This document shows positions 41,946 to 52,790 of a DNA stretch of 64,000 nt, one piece after another (position 1 is the stretch's first letter; each line of letters begins with the position of its first letter). Location of the stretch: NCBI GenBank assembly GCA_021292165.1, contig CM037877.1, positions 309,198,834-309,262,833 on the forward strand. The letters run 5' to 3'. This stretch comes from Shinisaurus crocodilurus (taxonomy: Eukaryota > Chordata > Lepidosauria > Squamata > Shinisauridae). The notes beneath the pieces were generated by a model that worked only from the letters and a program-made list of their open reading frames with translations, had not been told where the DNA came from and ran no database searches. Made by a program: the position numbers and the translations under genes.

Positions 41946-42872
41946 CTCTGAAAAGACTTGCACAAGAGTGTTCCTATTTCAATCTGGGCATCCAGAATCA
42001 AAATGAACAAAACTGTATGGTTGCCAGGTGTATCGCAATGGAGTGGACTACACCTGGTTGAATCCAGGTTTAGAGCTGGACCAGGTCGGGGAACGGCAGC
42101 TAGCCACAGAACCGCCCCGGTTCTCCAACCTTAGCGCTGCAGTCAGAACGGGCTCCTCCTTTTGCTGTGCTTTGCGACTCCTTCCTCCTCCTCCTGGACG
42201 ACCTGCTCTCCGGCTGCTGCCGCCACCGGAGCGTACAAGGTGCATGATCAGCTTATAAAACTGCCAGCTTGTCAGAAAGCTTGCTAATCTCGCTCAGGCT
42301 CCCTCTGGAAACGTTTACGATAATCACTTCCGCTGGTGACAGAATGATTTCTATTAAGGGGCAGCGTCTCGAGGGAGGAGGGGGCACTCGTTGGGAAGGG
42401 GCTGCACAAGGGCAGGGTGTTTGCCCCGAGGAAGGGCTGCAGTCCACTGATGAAGCCCCACGTGGATTCCCAGCCAAGGGCTGGCTTGCGGCTTTGCTGG
42501 TTGAGGGCAGAGGTCCCCCACCCGGGACTTCGTTGACCGGGCAGATTTTTCCAGTCTGTGTCTTGACTCTGAACCACCTGCCGATGGGAACTCCCCCACT
42601 CCACTGCACCACCACCCCAGTAACTATAATTGACCAGGCCTGTGTGATAAAAACATCCCTGGCTCTGGAGGGGGGACGGACGGACTGCAGGACAGGAAAG
42701 CTGCTGCCTTGGGAACCGACGCCACAAGGCAAAAGGACCACTCCGCGCACGGCCGGTCCGCACTGAGTGAGGGCGCAACACAAGCCTCGACCCCGCAGCT
42801 CACCTCTCCCTCTCTTTCCTAAGTGCTGGGGACTACAAATCCCAAACGGCAGGCTTCATACCACATTGGTCC
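41946..42872. other. intronic, unassigned; 42240-42360 possibly conserved
   Basis: 42240-42360 is repeat-free: GTGCATGATCAGCTTATAA, AAGCTTGCTAATCTCGC, GTTTACGATAATCACTTCC. The rest is GC-rich with no exon. Confidence 0.35.
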
Positions 42873-42880
42873 ATCTAGAC

Positions 42881-43153
42881 CAGGGACACCAAACCTGTTT
42901 CAGTCCAAGGGCCACATTCCATTTCGGACACTCCGGGGGGTGGGTGGGGCTAAAGGCAAAAAAGGGCACACACACCCCCCAAAATACTAGCATCTTTTAG
43001 CTTAAAACATTTCAACCTCTTAGAATGGGGAGGAAACTGCACAAAAGCCAAGACACCACTGAATGACCGGTGCTTGGGGGAAAGGGGCGTAGGCCATCTA
43101 GGGAGCACCCAAGGGCCAGATTGGGACCACAGGCCTGAGGTCCTGCACCCCTG
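42881..43153. mobile_element. 273-bp hAT MITE
   Basis: CAGGGACACCAAACCTGTTT to AGGTCCTGCACCCCTG. Flanks ATCTAGAC (42873-42880) and ATTTAGGC (43154-43161), 6/8 with central TA. Interior CTGCACAAAAGCCAAGACAC links it to 26.6 and 35.8 kb. Confidence 0.8.
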
Positions 43154-43332
43154 ATTTAGGCCGGTATTGTCTCCTTGGCCTAGCGGTAGCTCTCCAAGCT
43201 GCCAGGGGGCAGGAGATCTTTTTGCTGCCCACCCACCCAAAACCCCTTGACCTGAAGATGCCCAAGGGATGCCCAGTTTCGGCGGTGGCCAGGGATGCGT
43301 TTGCATAGCTGAGGCTCCTGCACCAACCTGCA

Positions 43333-44008
43333 CCGGTTCAGTTCCTAGAGGTGTCTGATCTGGCCAGGGTCACACATGCCTTTGCTACGTCCCATTTGGG
43401 CTACTGTAACGCACTTTACGTGGGGCTGCCTTTGAAACTTTTAGAAAACTTCCAACTGGTCCAGAATGCTGCAGCCAGAATGGTGACCGGGGCCAGTTAC
43501 AGGGAGCACGTGACTCCCTTGTCACAGCAGCTTCACCGGCTACTGCTCTGTTTCCGAGCAGAATTCAAAGTGCTGGTTATGACCTATAAAGCCCTATGCC
43601 GCTTGGGACTAGGCTACCTGAAAGACCGCCTTCTCCCGCACGAACCTGCCCTAGCCATAAGATCTTCTGGAGAGGCCCTTCTCTCTCAACCGCCTCCTTC
43701 AGAGGTGACGTGAACAGGGCCTTCTCGGTGGTCGCTCCCAAGCTATGGAACTCCCTGCTGAGGGAAGCTATTTTTGCTCCCCCTCTGCTGTTCTTCCACT
43801 AGCTGGCAAATACCTTTTTTACTCAAGCGGGTCTTTGGCACGTAAGCAGGTCTGTTGGGTTGGATGCTGTTTTATCCTGTCATTGCTGTGTTTTTAATGG
43901 TGCTTTAATGTATGTTTTATTGTGGTTTTAATGAAGTTTTACTTATGATCATAAGCTGCCTTGAGTGCCGTTTTGCTTGGCACAAATCAAATGAATAAAT
44001 AAAATAAA
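43333..44008 (+). mobile_element. L2-type LINE ORF2 end and 3' UTR
   Basis: SDLARVTHAFATSHLGYCNA, LYVGLPLKLLENFQLVQNAA, ARMVTGASYREHVTPLSQQL, later FSVVAPKLWNSLLREAIFAP. Tail CATAAGCTGCCTTGAGTGCC and AATAAATAAAATAAAT. Frameshifted near 43705. Confidence 0.88.
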
Positions 44009-44790
44009 TGTGCAGGCAAAATACGCGCTGTACGATTTGCTGCTGAACTATGGCTCATCTCCCAAGAGAATAGGGCCCCCCCCCCAGGCTCTTGAGTCTG
44101 AAGCCCCCTACGCCCAGACGATTTCTGCTGGCAGGTCACACGGCTGTGCATTTCCCAGCATGCCGTCTGCCTACGAGCCTGGCTCAACATCTAAACTGAA
44201 ATCATTCCCAATACGCCTGGCAGCATCGACGGCCCTTCACGGCACATCCAGGGCTACTTCACAGCCTCTTGGGTCACCGGGACAAGAGTTTGCCGTGCCA
44301 CACGGCACCCGCTTCAACACCTGCCGCCTGCGAGGTGGGGATGGTGGTGGGCGGCGGGGGTCTCGCGGAGCCCCACGGACAAGGCTAGCCTGCCCTGCCC
44401 TCTTCCCATGCCCCACGGAGCAGGAGAGTGGCCCAACCCACCCATACCCAGGCTACTGGAGTGGGCTACTCAAACCCCACCCGATGGGTCATAATCCCTT
44501 CTTGGCGTGATCTCCGCTTGCTCAGCTCCCCTGTGTCTCGGTGGCTTTACATGGCTGCTGCGATTCGCACAGGGAGCCCTTAGATGAAGCTAGAGCGCGA
44601 AAGCCCTTCCACGTCCCGCATCTTAGTTGGTGGGGCGGCTGGGAAGCCCGAGTGCTGCACCGTCTTGCTCCCGTTATTGAAGGTTTATATACGGGGCCTC
44701 GTGCGGCGTGATTGTGCACGAGAGAAAACCCACAATTCCACACCGAGCCATCCCATTCCCAACCGCCGCGCAAATGCCAGATTCTGTGAC
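44009..44790. other. intronic, unassigned
   Basis: No exon or repeat recognised. Confidence 0.45.
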
Positions 44791-44868
44791 CCAGCCTTCC
44801 CGAAACTGGCACCCTCCAGATGGGTTGGACTACAACTCCCAGCATCCCCCCCCCCAGCCAGCATGACC
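44791..44868 (+). mobile_element. family C MITE, left half
   Basis: CCAGCCTTCCCGAAACTGGC, TGGGTTGGACTACAACTCCC, AGCATCCC then a C run. Confidence 0.7.
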
Positions 44869-45002
44869 TCTGCAAATGAAGGACACGTGTCTCAAAAAGC
44901 CTATTTTAGAGCTGGGAAACGGTACAGAATGGCAATCGGGGGTTCTAGGATGCCTCCCGTACAAGGAAGGGCGGTCATGTTTGGGGGTTTTCATTTTTGT
45001 TT

Positions 45003-45145
45003 AAGGGGCAATCCTATGTGTGTTAAGACAGAAAAAAAGTCCTACAACTCCCAGCATTCCCCAGCCAGCGTAGCTGGCTGGGGAATGCTGGGAGTTGTAG
45101 GACTTTTTTCTGTCTTAACACGCATAGGATTGCACCCTCGTAAAA
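45003..45145. mobile_element. foldback MITE, family B, best copy
   Basis: TTAAGGGGCAATCCTATGTG, GTTAAGACAGAAAAAAAGTC, CTACAACTCCCAGCATTCC, near-perfect mirror ending GACTTTTTTCTGTCTTAAC, ACGCATAGGATTGCACCCTC. Confidence 0.9.
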
Positions 45146-45469
45146 TCATGCATGTTGTGGAGAAAGTAGACCCCTAATACTAGAACCCCATAGGGTCATC
45201 CCATGAAGCTGAACGGTAGAGAAGATTCGGCACAGACAGAAGGAAGGACTTCTTCAGACAGCACCTTGTCAAACAGTAGACTTCGCCGCCGCCAGGTGTC
45301 GCGGCGGCCGCCAACTTGGGATGGCTTTAAAAGGGGATGAGACAAACACAAGGGGAAACGTGGGTCTACCGGTGATGGTTTGGAACCTCCATATTCAGAA
45401 GCAGTCTATGGCTGGACCCGAGCCGTCCTTCATGGCTTGCTAATGGACTCCCCAGAGGCATCTGCTTGG
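45146..45469. other. intronic, unassigned
   Basis: First 65 bases repeat sequence found at 41590-41660 (AAAATCATGCATGTTGTGG, AAGTAGACCCCTAATACTAG). The rest is not recognised. Confidence 0.5.
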
Positions 45470-45545
45470 CCGCTGCGGGAAGCAGGATACTGGGAAAGAT
45501 GGGACCACCGTGATCTGTCCCAGCAGGGCTCTTCTTATGTTCTAA
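45470..45545 (-). repeat. GGATCAGACC-family repeat, 5' part
   Basis: TGGGACCACCGTGATCTGTC, CCAGCAGGGCTCTTCTTATG, TTCTAAGG: the reverse of the family start. Confidence 0.6.
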
Positions 45546-45834
45546 GGCTTATTTGGAACACATTTTTATTTGTTCTGCTTCTGATGGGAAGGGCAAAGAG
45601 CCTCAATTTCTGACTACAGTACTGATAATCTCACTCAGTTGATCATTCCCCAGCATCTCACATTTCTCACAGGTCTCTCGTCCACACACAATTGCACAGC
45701 CTTAAGGACTAGTAACATGATTTTAAAGAAAGGGCGTAATCTTCACTGAATGCCATTTTTTTGTGTTTGCACGGTGGGATTGCCACCTCAATTATAGTGC
45801 ATGCCTCAAATCCACACGCTGTGACTTAAGAAAG

Positions 45835-45869
<35 letters not shown>

Positions 45870-46847
45870 CCATCCTGGATGTGCATAGGAAAGGCCACTG
45901 CGAAGAGGAGAATGCATTCTGCACAAGTTCAGAAGCACGGTCTGCATGAGCGGGCAGCCGATTCCAGAAAAACCTGGAGGGGGGGAAGGAGCCCCTTACT
46001 CATTCAAGCCGCCAGCATCCAGCAAAGCCCCACAAGATTTTGCAAGATTTCCTAAAGCCAGAAGCAACACATGGGCTTTGGAAGAATGAGATGTCTGCTT
46101 GGTTCGCGAGTCCCTTCTCTGCCTGACGGCCCATGAAGCCAAGTGGGGAGCAGTGGGGCGGCCCATGTGCCCCCTCCTCCCCTAAGCTCCCTCGCATTCC
46201 CACCGGCCCCCAAATTGTCCGGCGTGCGGTGGGCTTCCTTGGGCGGGTCACGGAGGCGGAGGCGGCTGCCGCCACTGACAGACGGAGAAAAGCTCTTTAA
46301 TTATGCCCTTCCTTTCTTCTGGGTGGCCGTGAATGGAAGCGGGAAGGCAGTCGGGGAGCTATCGAAAAGCCATCCATTTGCAGCGGAGAGGGCCGGCGGG
46401 GGCCCCTCCGCTCGGCTCAAACGTGGCTGTCATTCAGCGCGGCTTTCTCGCTCCTCTAATTTATGGCCCCGTTATTGGCTTGGCCACTCCTCACAGGCCT
46501 GAGAAATGGCCGGCTTTATTCGAGTTGATTTCACTTGTTTTGTCTCTGTTTTGTAAAGAGTGTGTGGGCGTGGGTGGGCATGGGGTGGGCTGGGTTTCTC
46601 TTTTCCTCTGCCCGGATCCGGCTCTGCTGCAAAGCGAGGGTCTCCACACGCAGGATCCGGTTTCCAGAGCCTTCTTCCCGTCATACCTGAACCAGCCAGA
46701 AAATTTGATGTGGGCGGGGAGGGCGCAAACGTTTCTGGACACGGAAAACACCAGCCAAAGCCAACCCACCCACGCTCATTATCTCCACAAAGCTGCAAAG
46801 CAAATTTGCCCTCACTCTGGCCCTCACCGTGGCATCAGGGCCAATTT
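45546..46847. other. intronic, unassigned, with (CA)n
   Basis: (CA)n at 45836-45868. 46270-46560 is repeat-free with GCTCTTTAATTATGCCC, TCCTCTAATTTATGGCC, CCCGTTATTGGCTTGGC and could be conserved non-coding. No coding exon. Confidence 0.35.
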
Positions 46848-47580
46848 GGTCATCATCATCAGGCGATCACTCGTGACCGAGTAAGATTGTCTTCCAGGAT
46901 AAAAGGAGGAAATTCTAAAGAAAATTTTGTAGACTCTAGCGATGGGTCCGTAAGTTACTGTGGAGGCCAATTCTAGATCCACACAGCTTCCCACAGTGAG
47001 GACACAGGTTACCAGATAGAAGATGGTCCTGTAAAGGATTCATTTGATGTGCTTTTCGCTTAGCACGTTTCTCCCTTTCACCTTGCGCTCGGGCTTCTTC
47101 AAAGTCCATGGAACCTTTGTGAAAGGCCAACCTCCATTTAGATCGTTCATGGGCCAGAGCTTCCCAGTTTTCGATGTTTATATTGCATTTTTTTAGATTA
47201 GCCTTATGAACATCTTTAAACCTCTTATATTGACCACCGATATTCCGCTTTCCATCCTTGAGTTGGGAGTAAAGTAACTGCTTTGGGAGACGGCAGTCAG
47301 GCATTCGAACAACATGACCGGTCCACTGAAGTTGGCGTTGAAGGATCATTTTTTCAATGCTAGTAGTCTTTGCTTCTTCCAGTACACTGACATTTGTTCG
47401 CCTATCTTCCCAAGTAATTTGCAGGATTTTCCGGAGGCAACGTTGATGAAACCTTTCAAGGAGTTGGAGGTGACGTTTATAGATAGTCCATGTTTCGCAG
47501 GCATACAATAAAGTTGGTAATACAATGGCTTCATAAACCAGTGTTTTGGTCTTCTTACAAATATCCCGATCCTCGAACAT
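46848..47580 (-). mobile_element. LINE with intact ORF2 C-terminus and C2H2 finger
   Basis: The minus-strand frame 47580-46936 is open for 214 codons. It contains EAIVLPTLLYACETWTIYKR, HQRCLRKILQITWEDRRTN, LQRQLQWTGHVVRMPDCRLP, RFKDVHKANLKKCNINIENW and the terminal finger (C-x2-C-x12-H/N-x3-H). In this copy the first zinc His is replaced (LHSNLRTH, Asn for His in the 4.7-kb copy). Tail (TCA)n at 46848. Truncated before the RT catalytic region. Confidence 0.9.
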
Positions 47581-47722
47581 TAATGGGACTTGGGGTCACA
47601 CAGCACGCTCTTTGTGTGCAGCGTGAAACCCAGCTCTGCCAATGTGGGCACAAGCGTGCACAAGCGTGCACACTGGCAAGCCGGGCGCTGGATCAACAAG
47701 CAAGGAAGCCCTCAGTTTTGGC

Positions 47723-47812
47723 CCTCATGCCAGCGGGGCGGTAACTCAGTGGGAGCGTGCGTGCTTCTCACGAGACCGCGGGTTCAATCCCCTGCACCTC
47801 CAGTTAAAAAAG
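47723..47812 (+). mobile_element. tRNA-derived SINE head
   Basis: GGGGCGGTAACTCAGTGGG (box A), CGCGGGTTCAATCCCCTGC (box B), CACCTCCAG. Confidence 0.65.
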
Positions 47813-47844
47813 GGGCAGGTGAGCCGCTGTCCATCAGCCAAGAC

Positions 47845-47973
47845 CAGCTTTCCCCCCAACCCAGCACCCTCGAGATGTGTTGGACTGCAATTCCCATCAA
47901 GCTCAATGGCCATGCTGGCTGGAGCTGCTGGGTGTTGTAGTCCAACACATCTGAAGGATGCCAGATTGAGGAC
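47845..47973. mobile_element. foldback MITE, family C
   Basis: CAGCTTTCCCCCCAACCCAG, GTTGGACTGCAATTCCCATC, mirror GGTGTTGTAGTCCAACACAT, ATGCCAGATTGAGG. Confidence 0.75.
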
Positions 47974-48929
47974 GGCGGGTGTAGAAAATATCAGGATGAG
48001 GGGAAATAGCCTGAGCTGGTTTCCTAGCTTGTTTGAAAAAAAGCTGAAGAGGCACACATACAAAAAAATCAAAGAGGCACATCTGCAATGACGGCTCCGG
48101 ACGGAGGGCTCCTCGCACCGCTGGTGAGAAGCCCTTGTCAGCTATCCTGCTTTTCCCTCCTTAACAGCTTTTCTGGGGTAAGAAAAAAGAGGGAAGAATT
48201 AAGAGGGAAAACATGCAAGGGTTACAAAAGGGAGGACGAGGATGCGGGACCCGCTGTAATATTCTGTGAAGGAGGCCGTGCAACTGCACGATGAGAGCCT
48301 CGTCCGTCGGGAAGCACGTCAGTGCCAAAACGTTTTGAGACGTTTTTCTTCTTGAAGGAACGGAGGGACACACCAACGGTGGCCTGAAATGCATCTCTGC
48401 AGGTTCTGAAAATGCAAACAGAATCAGCGGTGGCGGCCGGCTGATCGTTATCGGGATCACCGCTGGAAGGACGGCGGGGAGTTTGCCATTTGTTGGCTTT
48501 TCTTGATGCCCTTGATTGATGTGCACGGCTCAATTGCCAAGCTTTTTACACAAAAGCTCACTCAGGGCAGAAGGCAGTTCCTTGTGGCGTGGCTGCCGGC
48601 TAAGACACTGATCTGCAGGCAAGAGTTCCTGCCTCATTCCCAGAGTGCGTCCCCTGCCAGCCGCTACAGCTGTTGACAGAAAAACTGTTCATGACTTTGC
48701 GATCCAGGAACTCTTGGCTAGGACATTTTCTTTGCCTTCCCCCCCTCAGGGAAATTCCTTTCGTGTCAACATGTCTGCTGATTGACCCCTGCATGTCTGC
48801 AGAGGATTCTGGGAGGCATTTTACGGTGCACGTTCCATTCCCAAGAGGTCCTGGCCAGGCCTGCCGTGCCTCTCAGAGTGAGCCGAGACGGCGGTTTCTT
48901 CCCTAGGATACACTTGTCATTCCCCTGGG
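47974..48929. other. intronic, unassigned
   Basis: Nothing recognised. Confidence 0.45.
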
Positions 48930-49075
48930 CAGTGCTTTTTTTCTGGAGAAAAAGGTACCGGAACTCTTGGATTACATTTCCTCGGGAGTAGATGGCGATT
49001 AAATTGTAATGCAATTAATAGAAGAAAAGGTGCTGGAACTCAGTTCCGGTGAGTTCCACCAGAAAAAAAGCCCTG
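48930..49075. mobile_element. 146-bp hAT MITE, CAG-T-GCTTTTTTTCTGG family
   Basis: CAGTGCTTTTTTTCTGG to CCAGAAAAAAAGCCCTG with GGTACCGGAACTC and GAACTCAGTTCCGGTGAG inside. Exact 8-bp duplication CCCCTGGG (48922-48929, 49076-49083). Confidence 0.93.
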
Positions 49076-49095
49076 CCCCTGGGGCTGCAGAGAAT

Positions 49096-49145
<50 letters not shown>
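49096..49145 (+). repeat. (ATC)n microsatellite
   Basis: About 17 ATC units after AGAGAAT. Confidence 0.95.
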
Positions 49146-49229
49146 TTTTATACCACCTAATAGCTGGCAATCTGTGCTTCAGAAACACTCGTCTCTAACT
49201 GCTGATGGAGAAACCCCTGAGAAACCCTA

Positions 49230-49640
49230 GGATTTGCTGGAAACCCTAAAGGGTCGCCTTGTCCACCCAGCTTTTAAGATCACCCTCTCAGGAGGATCTG
49301 TCTTCTGGTCCCCTTTGAGCCAAACCTTTTTAGTGAGTACCAGAGACGGGGCCTTTTCTGCAGTGGCACCAAGACGGCGGAACAGAGGAAACTGCCTTAT
49401 CCTGAGTCTGACCATTGGGCCACCTAGCTCAGTTCTGTCTATGCTAACTGGCAGCAGCTCTCCATGGTTTCAGGTCTTTCCCAGCCATACCTGGAGATGC
49501 CAGGGATTGAACCGGGTACCTTTTGCACGCAAAGCAGGGGGTCTGCCATGGAGCTACGGCCCTTCCCCTATATATCATTGCCTTCTCACCATGCTGGAGG
49601 TGTTGATTTTATTGTTTTTATGGTAATTATCTGGAAGCCA
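49230..49640 (+). mobile_element. L2-type LINE end interrupted by a SINE
   Basis: CCACCCAGCTTTTAAGATCA, GAGACGGGGCCTTTTCTGC and GTGGCACCAAGACGGCGGAA, then a SINE, then TATTGTTTTTATGGTAATTA and GGAAGCCACCTTGTGATG. Confidence 0.6.
49387..49570 (-). mobile_element. tRNA-derived SINE, antisense
   Basis: AACTGCCTTATCCTGAGTCT, GGCAGCAGCTCTCCATGG, GATGCCAGGGATTGAACCGG (box B reverse), TGGAGCTACGGCCCTTCC (box A reverse). Confidence 0.8.
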
Positions 49641-49676
49641 CCTTGTGATGATTTTTTCTCTCTAAAAGATGGGGTG

Positions 49677-49930
49677 GGAGGAGGAGGAGGAGGAGGAGGA
49701 GGAGGAGGAGGAGGAGGAGGAGGAGGAGGAGAAGAGGAAGAAGAAGAAGAAGAAGAAGAAGAAGAAGAAGAAGAAGAAGAAGAAGAAGAAGAAGAAGAAG
49801 AAGAAGAAGAAGAAGAAACAACAACAACAACAACAACACAACAACAGTCACCATCATTTGGCCAGATTCATCATTTGGCCAGATTACAAAGAAGAAGAAG
49901 AAGAAACAACAACACCACAACAACAGTCAC
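49677..49930 (+). repeat. compound (GAG)n(GAA)n(ACA)n array with local duplication
   Basis: GAG units 49678-49731, GAA units to about 49817, ACA units to about 49845. Then GTCACCATCATTTGGCCAG and a second shorter GAA/ACA/GTCACCATCATTTGGCC block. About 140 bp is pure purine on one strand. Confidence 0.95.
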
Positions 49931-50199
49931 CATCATTTGGCCAGATTACAAATAAGTGCTTTTTACAGGCTTCCCTTGAAGGTTGTTTCAAGGCTGCAGA
50001 GGTACAGTGCGCTTCCTTTTGTCAAGGTCGTCCCCACCCCACCTCCCGCTCGAGGGTCAGAAAGGGTCAGAGACAGAGACAGATGAATGGAAGAGGGACT
50101 GAGAGAGTTGGCAAATTCATGGAGGAGAAGAGGCTATCAATGGCTACTAGTCCCGATGGCTATAGGGTACCTCCAACACAAGAGGCAGCGTGCCTATGT

Positions 50200-50360
50200 G
50201 CTACGGTTGCTGGGGAACATGGGCGGGAGGGTGCTGTGGCACTCATGTCCCGCTTGTGGGTTTCCCACTGGGGCATCGGGTTGGCCGCTGTGTGAACACA
50301 ACACCGGACTAGGTGGGCCCTTGGTCTGATCCAGCAGGGCTCTTCTGATGTTCTTATGAA
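50200..50360 (-). repeat. GGATCAGACC-family repeat
   Basis: GTTGCTGGGGAACATGGGCG, GTGCTGTGGCACTCATGTCC, CCTTGGTCTGATCCAGCAGG, GCTCTTCTGATGTTCTTATG. Confidence 0.75.
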
Positions 50361-50539
50361 GGTGAGGGGACTATCCAGCTGTCTCCACGGCCGCCTCTGC
50401 CCGACCCTGGGCTACACCATCTCAGCTCCTGGTGCTCTGGACTTCCAGACTGCGCCACCCTCTCTGTTCTGCTCTCCTTACCCGGTGGACAAGGGGCTGC
50501 CCAAAAAACACCAACATACACCCCTGGTCAGTGTCCGGA

Positions 50540-50680
50540 GCTCTCCAAGCTTGGGTCCCCAGATGTTGCTGGCCTACAGCTCCCAGCATAACCAGCCAGC
50601 ACGGCTAATGGCAAGGGATTCTGGGAGCTGTAGGCCAGCAACATCTGGGGACCCAAGGTTGGAGAGCCCTGCCCTAGAGA
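50540..50680. mobile_element. foldback MITE, family A variant
   Basis: GAGCTCTCCAAGCTTGGGTC, CCAGATGTTGCTGGCCTACA, GCTCCCAGC with mirror GGGAGCTGTAGGCCAGCAAC, CCAAGGTTGGAGAGCCCTG. Confidence 0.8.
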
Positions 50681-51129
50681 AATAGCCTCTCCCCCCCCCT
50701 CCTCCCCCAGAAGCGGCTGGCCCTCTACAGGGAGGGGGATCAGGAAGAACAAGTTTCACGGGAAACGCCCAGCTTGGAAAAATGTTGCAAAAAGGCACGG
50801 GAAATCAAACCTGCTGCTTTCTGGAAGAGAACAACAACACATCACCACTAAGCAATGTAGGGGAACCGCAGAGGCAGGTCTGTCTGTACGCATTATCACA
50901 TTGGGCAGGTACAGAATGTGGAATCTGGAGCAGAGCCAGAATTCTGAACAGCTCACATCTCATTCCAAAATTAAAAAGGCAAGTTTCTAGCCCTCACTGG
51001 TCACAAAGAAAAGTTTGCAAACTTGTGTGAATGGCATCCAGAAAGATCTCAGAAGCCAATGGAAGAACTGAGCAGGGTTTTCAATGGCTGCGGTGGGAGG
51101 CTTCATAGTACCTTGCCCTCCAATCTCAG
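50681..51129. other. intronic, unassigned
   Basis: Nothing recognised. Confidence 0.45.
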
Positions 51130-51240
51130 GTATGTGAAGGGAGGTTGTGACCTTGGGCAAGTCATTTCTGTCCAGCCTCGGTCCTCCATCTGCGATGTGA
51201 AAGAATAGGGCTACCTCGCAGGGTTGGTGTGTGAGAATGG
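51130..51240 (+). mobile_element. MIR-like SINE, degenerate
   Basis: GTTGTGACCTTGGGCAAGTC, ATTTCTGTCCAGCCTCGG, CTCGCAGGGTTGGTGTGTGA. Confidence 0.5.
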
Positions 51241-51439
51241 AGGTGCTTTTGAAGAAATGGGGTGCGCTTGCCAAGTCTTTATAGCGGCCAAATCCTGGAC
51301 TGGAACCCCTGAATTTTAGCACAGCTGCTGCTTCTGATCCGTTACATGGTACCTTTAATTGGGCATATACTTTTCAACATTTCCAGAAATGTTAATTCAA
51401 AAGGAAGCTCTTGTGTTTTTTTTACACTGAGACAGGACA

Positions 51440-51620
51440 GGATGGAGGAAATCGTGGCTCTTACTAGTGGTCTATAGTTCAAATCTCACCACCACCATGA
51501 ACTCACTAGGCTGCTTTAGACAAGCCTCTCTCCGCAGCTGTAACATGGAGATGATAATAACACTGGCCTACTTTACAGGGTTGTTGTAAAGATAAGGTGT
51601 ATGACATATTTTAAGTGTAA
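51440..51620 (+). mobile_element. MIR-like SINE
   Basis: ATAGTTCAAATCTCACCACC, AACTCACTAGGCTGC, CAGCTGTAACATGGAGATGA, TTTACAGGGTTGTTGTAAAG. Confidence 0.6.
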
Positions 51621-51660
51621 TTTGCAAGTATCATAATTGACATCCTCATGATCTGTACCT

Positions 51661-51797
51661 CAACCATCTCCAAACTGGTGCCCTCCAGGTGCTTTGGACT
51701 ACAACTCCCAGCATTCCGGACCATTGGACATGCTGGCTGGGGTTGATGGGAGTGGAAGTCCAAAACGTCTAGAGAGCAACCGGGTTGGGGAAGGCTG
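51661..51797. mobile_element. foldback MITE, family C
   Basis: CAACCATCTCCAAACTGGTG, TTTGGACTACAACTCCCAGC, mirror GGGAGTGGAAGTCCAAAACG, GGGTTGGGGAAGGCTG. Confidence 0.8.
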
Positions 51798-51799
51798 TG

Positions 51800-52060
51800 A
51801 TGATTATTTATTTATTTATTTATTTTTATTATATTGATACCCCGCCTTTTTTCCTGCAAGGAACCCAAGGCGGCTTACATAATCCTCCTCCTCCTCTCCA
51901 TTTTATCCTCACAACAACAACCCTGTGAGGTAGGTGAGGCTGAGAGTCAGTAACTGGCCCAAAGTCACCCAAAGTGAGTTTCATGGCCGAGCAGGGGACT
52001 AGAACCCGGATCTCCCGACTCCCAGTCCGACACTCTCACCACTAGGCCACACTGGCTCTC
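51800..52060 (-). mobile_element. CORE-SINE, antisense
   Basis: (TTTA)n tail, ATACCCCGCCTTTTTTCCTG, AACCCAAGGCGGCTTACAT, GTGAGGTAGGTGAGGCTGAG, GAACCCGGATCTCCCGACTC, CACTAGGCCACACTGGCTCT. Confidence 0.9.
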
Positions 52061-52212
52061 GTCATTCTTCATTTACACATGTTTATCTGGTCCTCCTGCA
52101 GCGAAGCGAACTGCTCCAACTCCCGCCTTACAGATGCCGCTGCACTAGCAGACCTCATGTCCGGGGAAACACCCAAAGGGCAGGTCGAGCATTCCACGTG
52201 CGGGAACTACAC

Positions 52213-52276
52213 CAGCCTTTCCCAACCCTCGGGATGTGTTGTACTACAACCCCCAGCATCCACCAGCCAGCTACAG
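52213..52276 (+). mobile_element. family C MITE, left half
   Basis: CAGCCTTTCCCAACCCTCGG, GTACTACAACCCCCAGCATC, CACCAGCCAGC. Confidence 0.65.
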
Positions 52277-52439
52277 GGAGGTCTATGCTGCCTCTCGACG
52301 TCGTGTCGGTTCCCTCTTTGCCGCGTGCCGGCAGTGGCTGACGGACACCATCATTCCTGCCACCGTCGCTTTCGTGAGGCCCTAATGGAGACGCAGATCG
52401 CCGCGGGCGATTAGCCCTCATCCAAGGGACCAGCAGCCA

Positions 52440-52790
52440 GATTAATGCCAACCGGGAAGCCACAAGACTCGGGCTATTTATCCCTTCCCCGGGATCAATG
52501 CTCCGGGCAGAGAAGGGGCTGAGCGTCCTGGCGCTTATCTCCCTGCGGTGGATTTATGGACATCGACCCGGTCCCTCCCTGGGGAAGCAGCCTTCCCTGC
52601 CTGCCCCCCCCCCCCGGGATTCGATCCTTCAGCCCCGATGGCAGGAGCCTCACAAAGGCCCCTCCAGTACAGATGTACAGCCAGGGAGAATGGCTGTTAA
52701 TTAGCACCCTTATCTCAGCCAGGAGAGAGCCAGTTAATTAGCTCAGCGAGAATAATGAGGCCCGCATGCAGCACAGCTTCCATGCATCTT
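52440..52790. other. repeat-free block with paired TTAATTAG, candidate enhancer
   Basis: TTAATTAG at 52697-52704 and 52734-52741 flank a GATA-type CTTATCT (52709-52715). Also ATTAATGCCAACC, GGCTATTTATCCC and GAGAATAATGAGGC. No repeat resemblance. Regulatory role is inference. Confidence 0.35.

Noticed and set aside
49464..50295. Poly-Gly/Glu/Lys frames
   Set aside because: Translation of the GAG/GAA/ACA microsatellite; not a gene.
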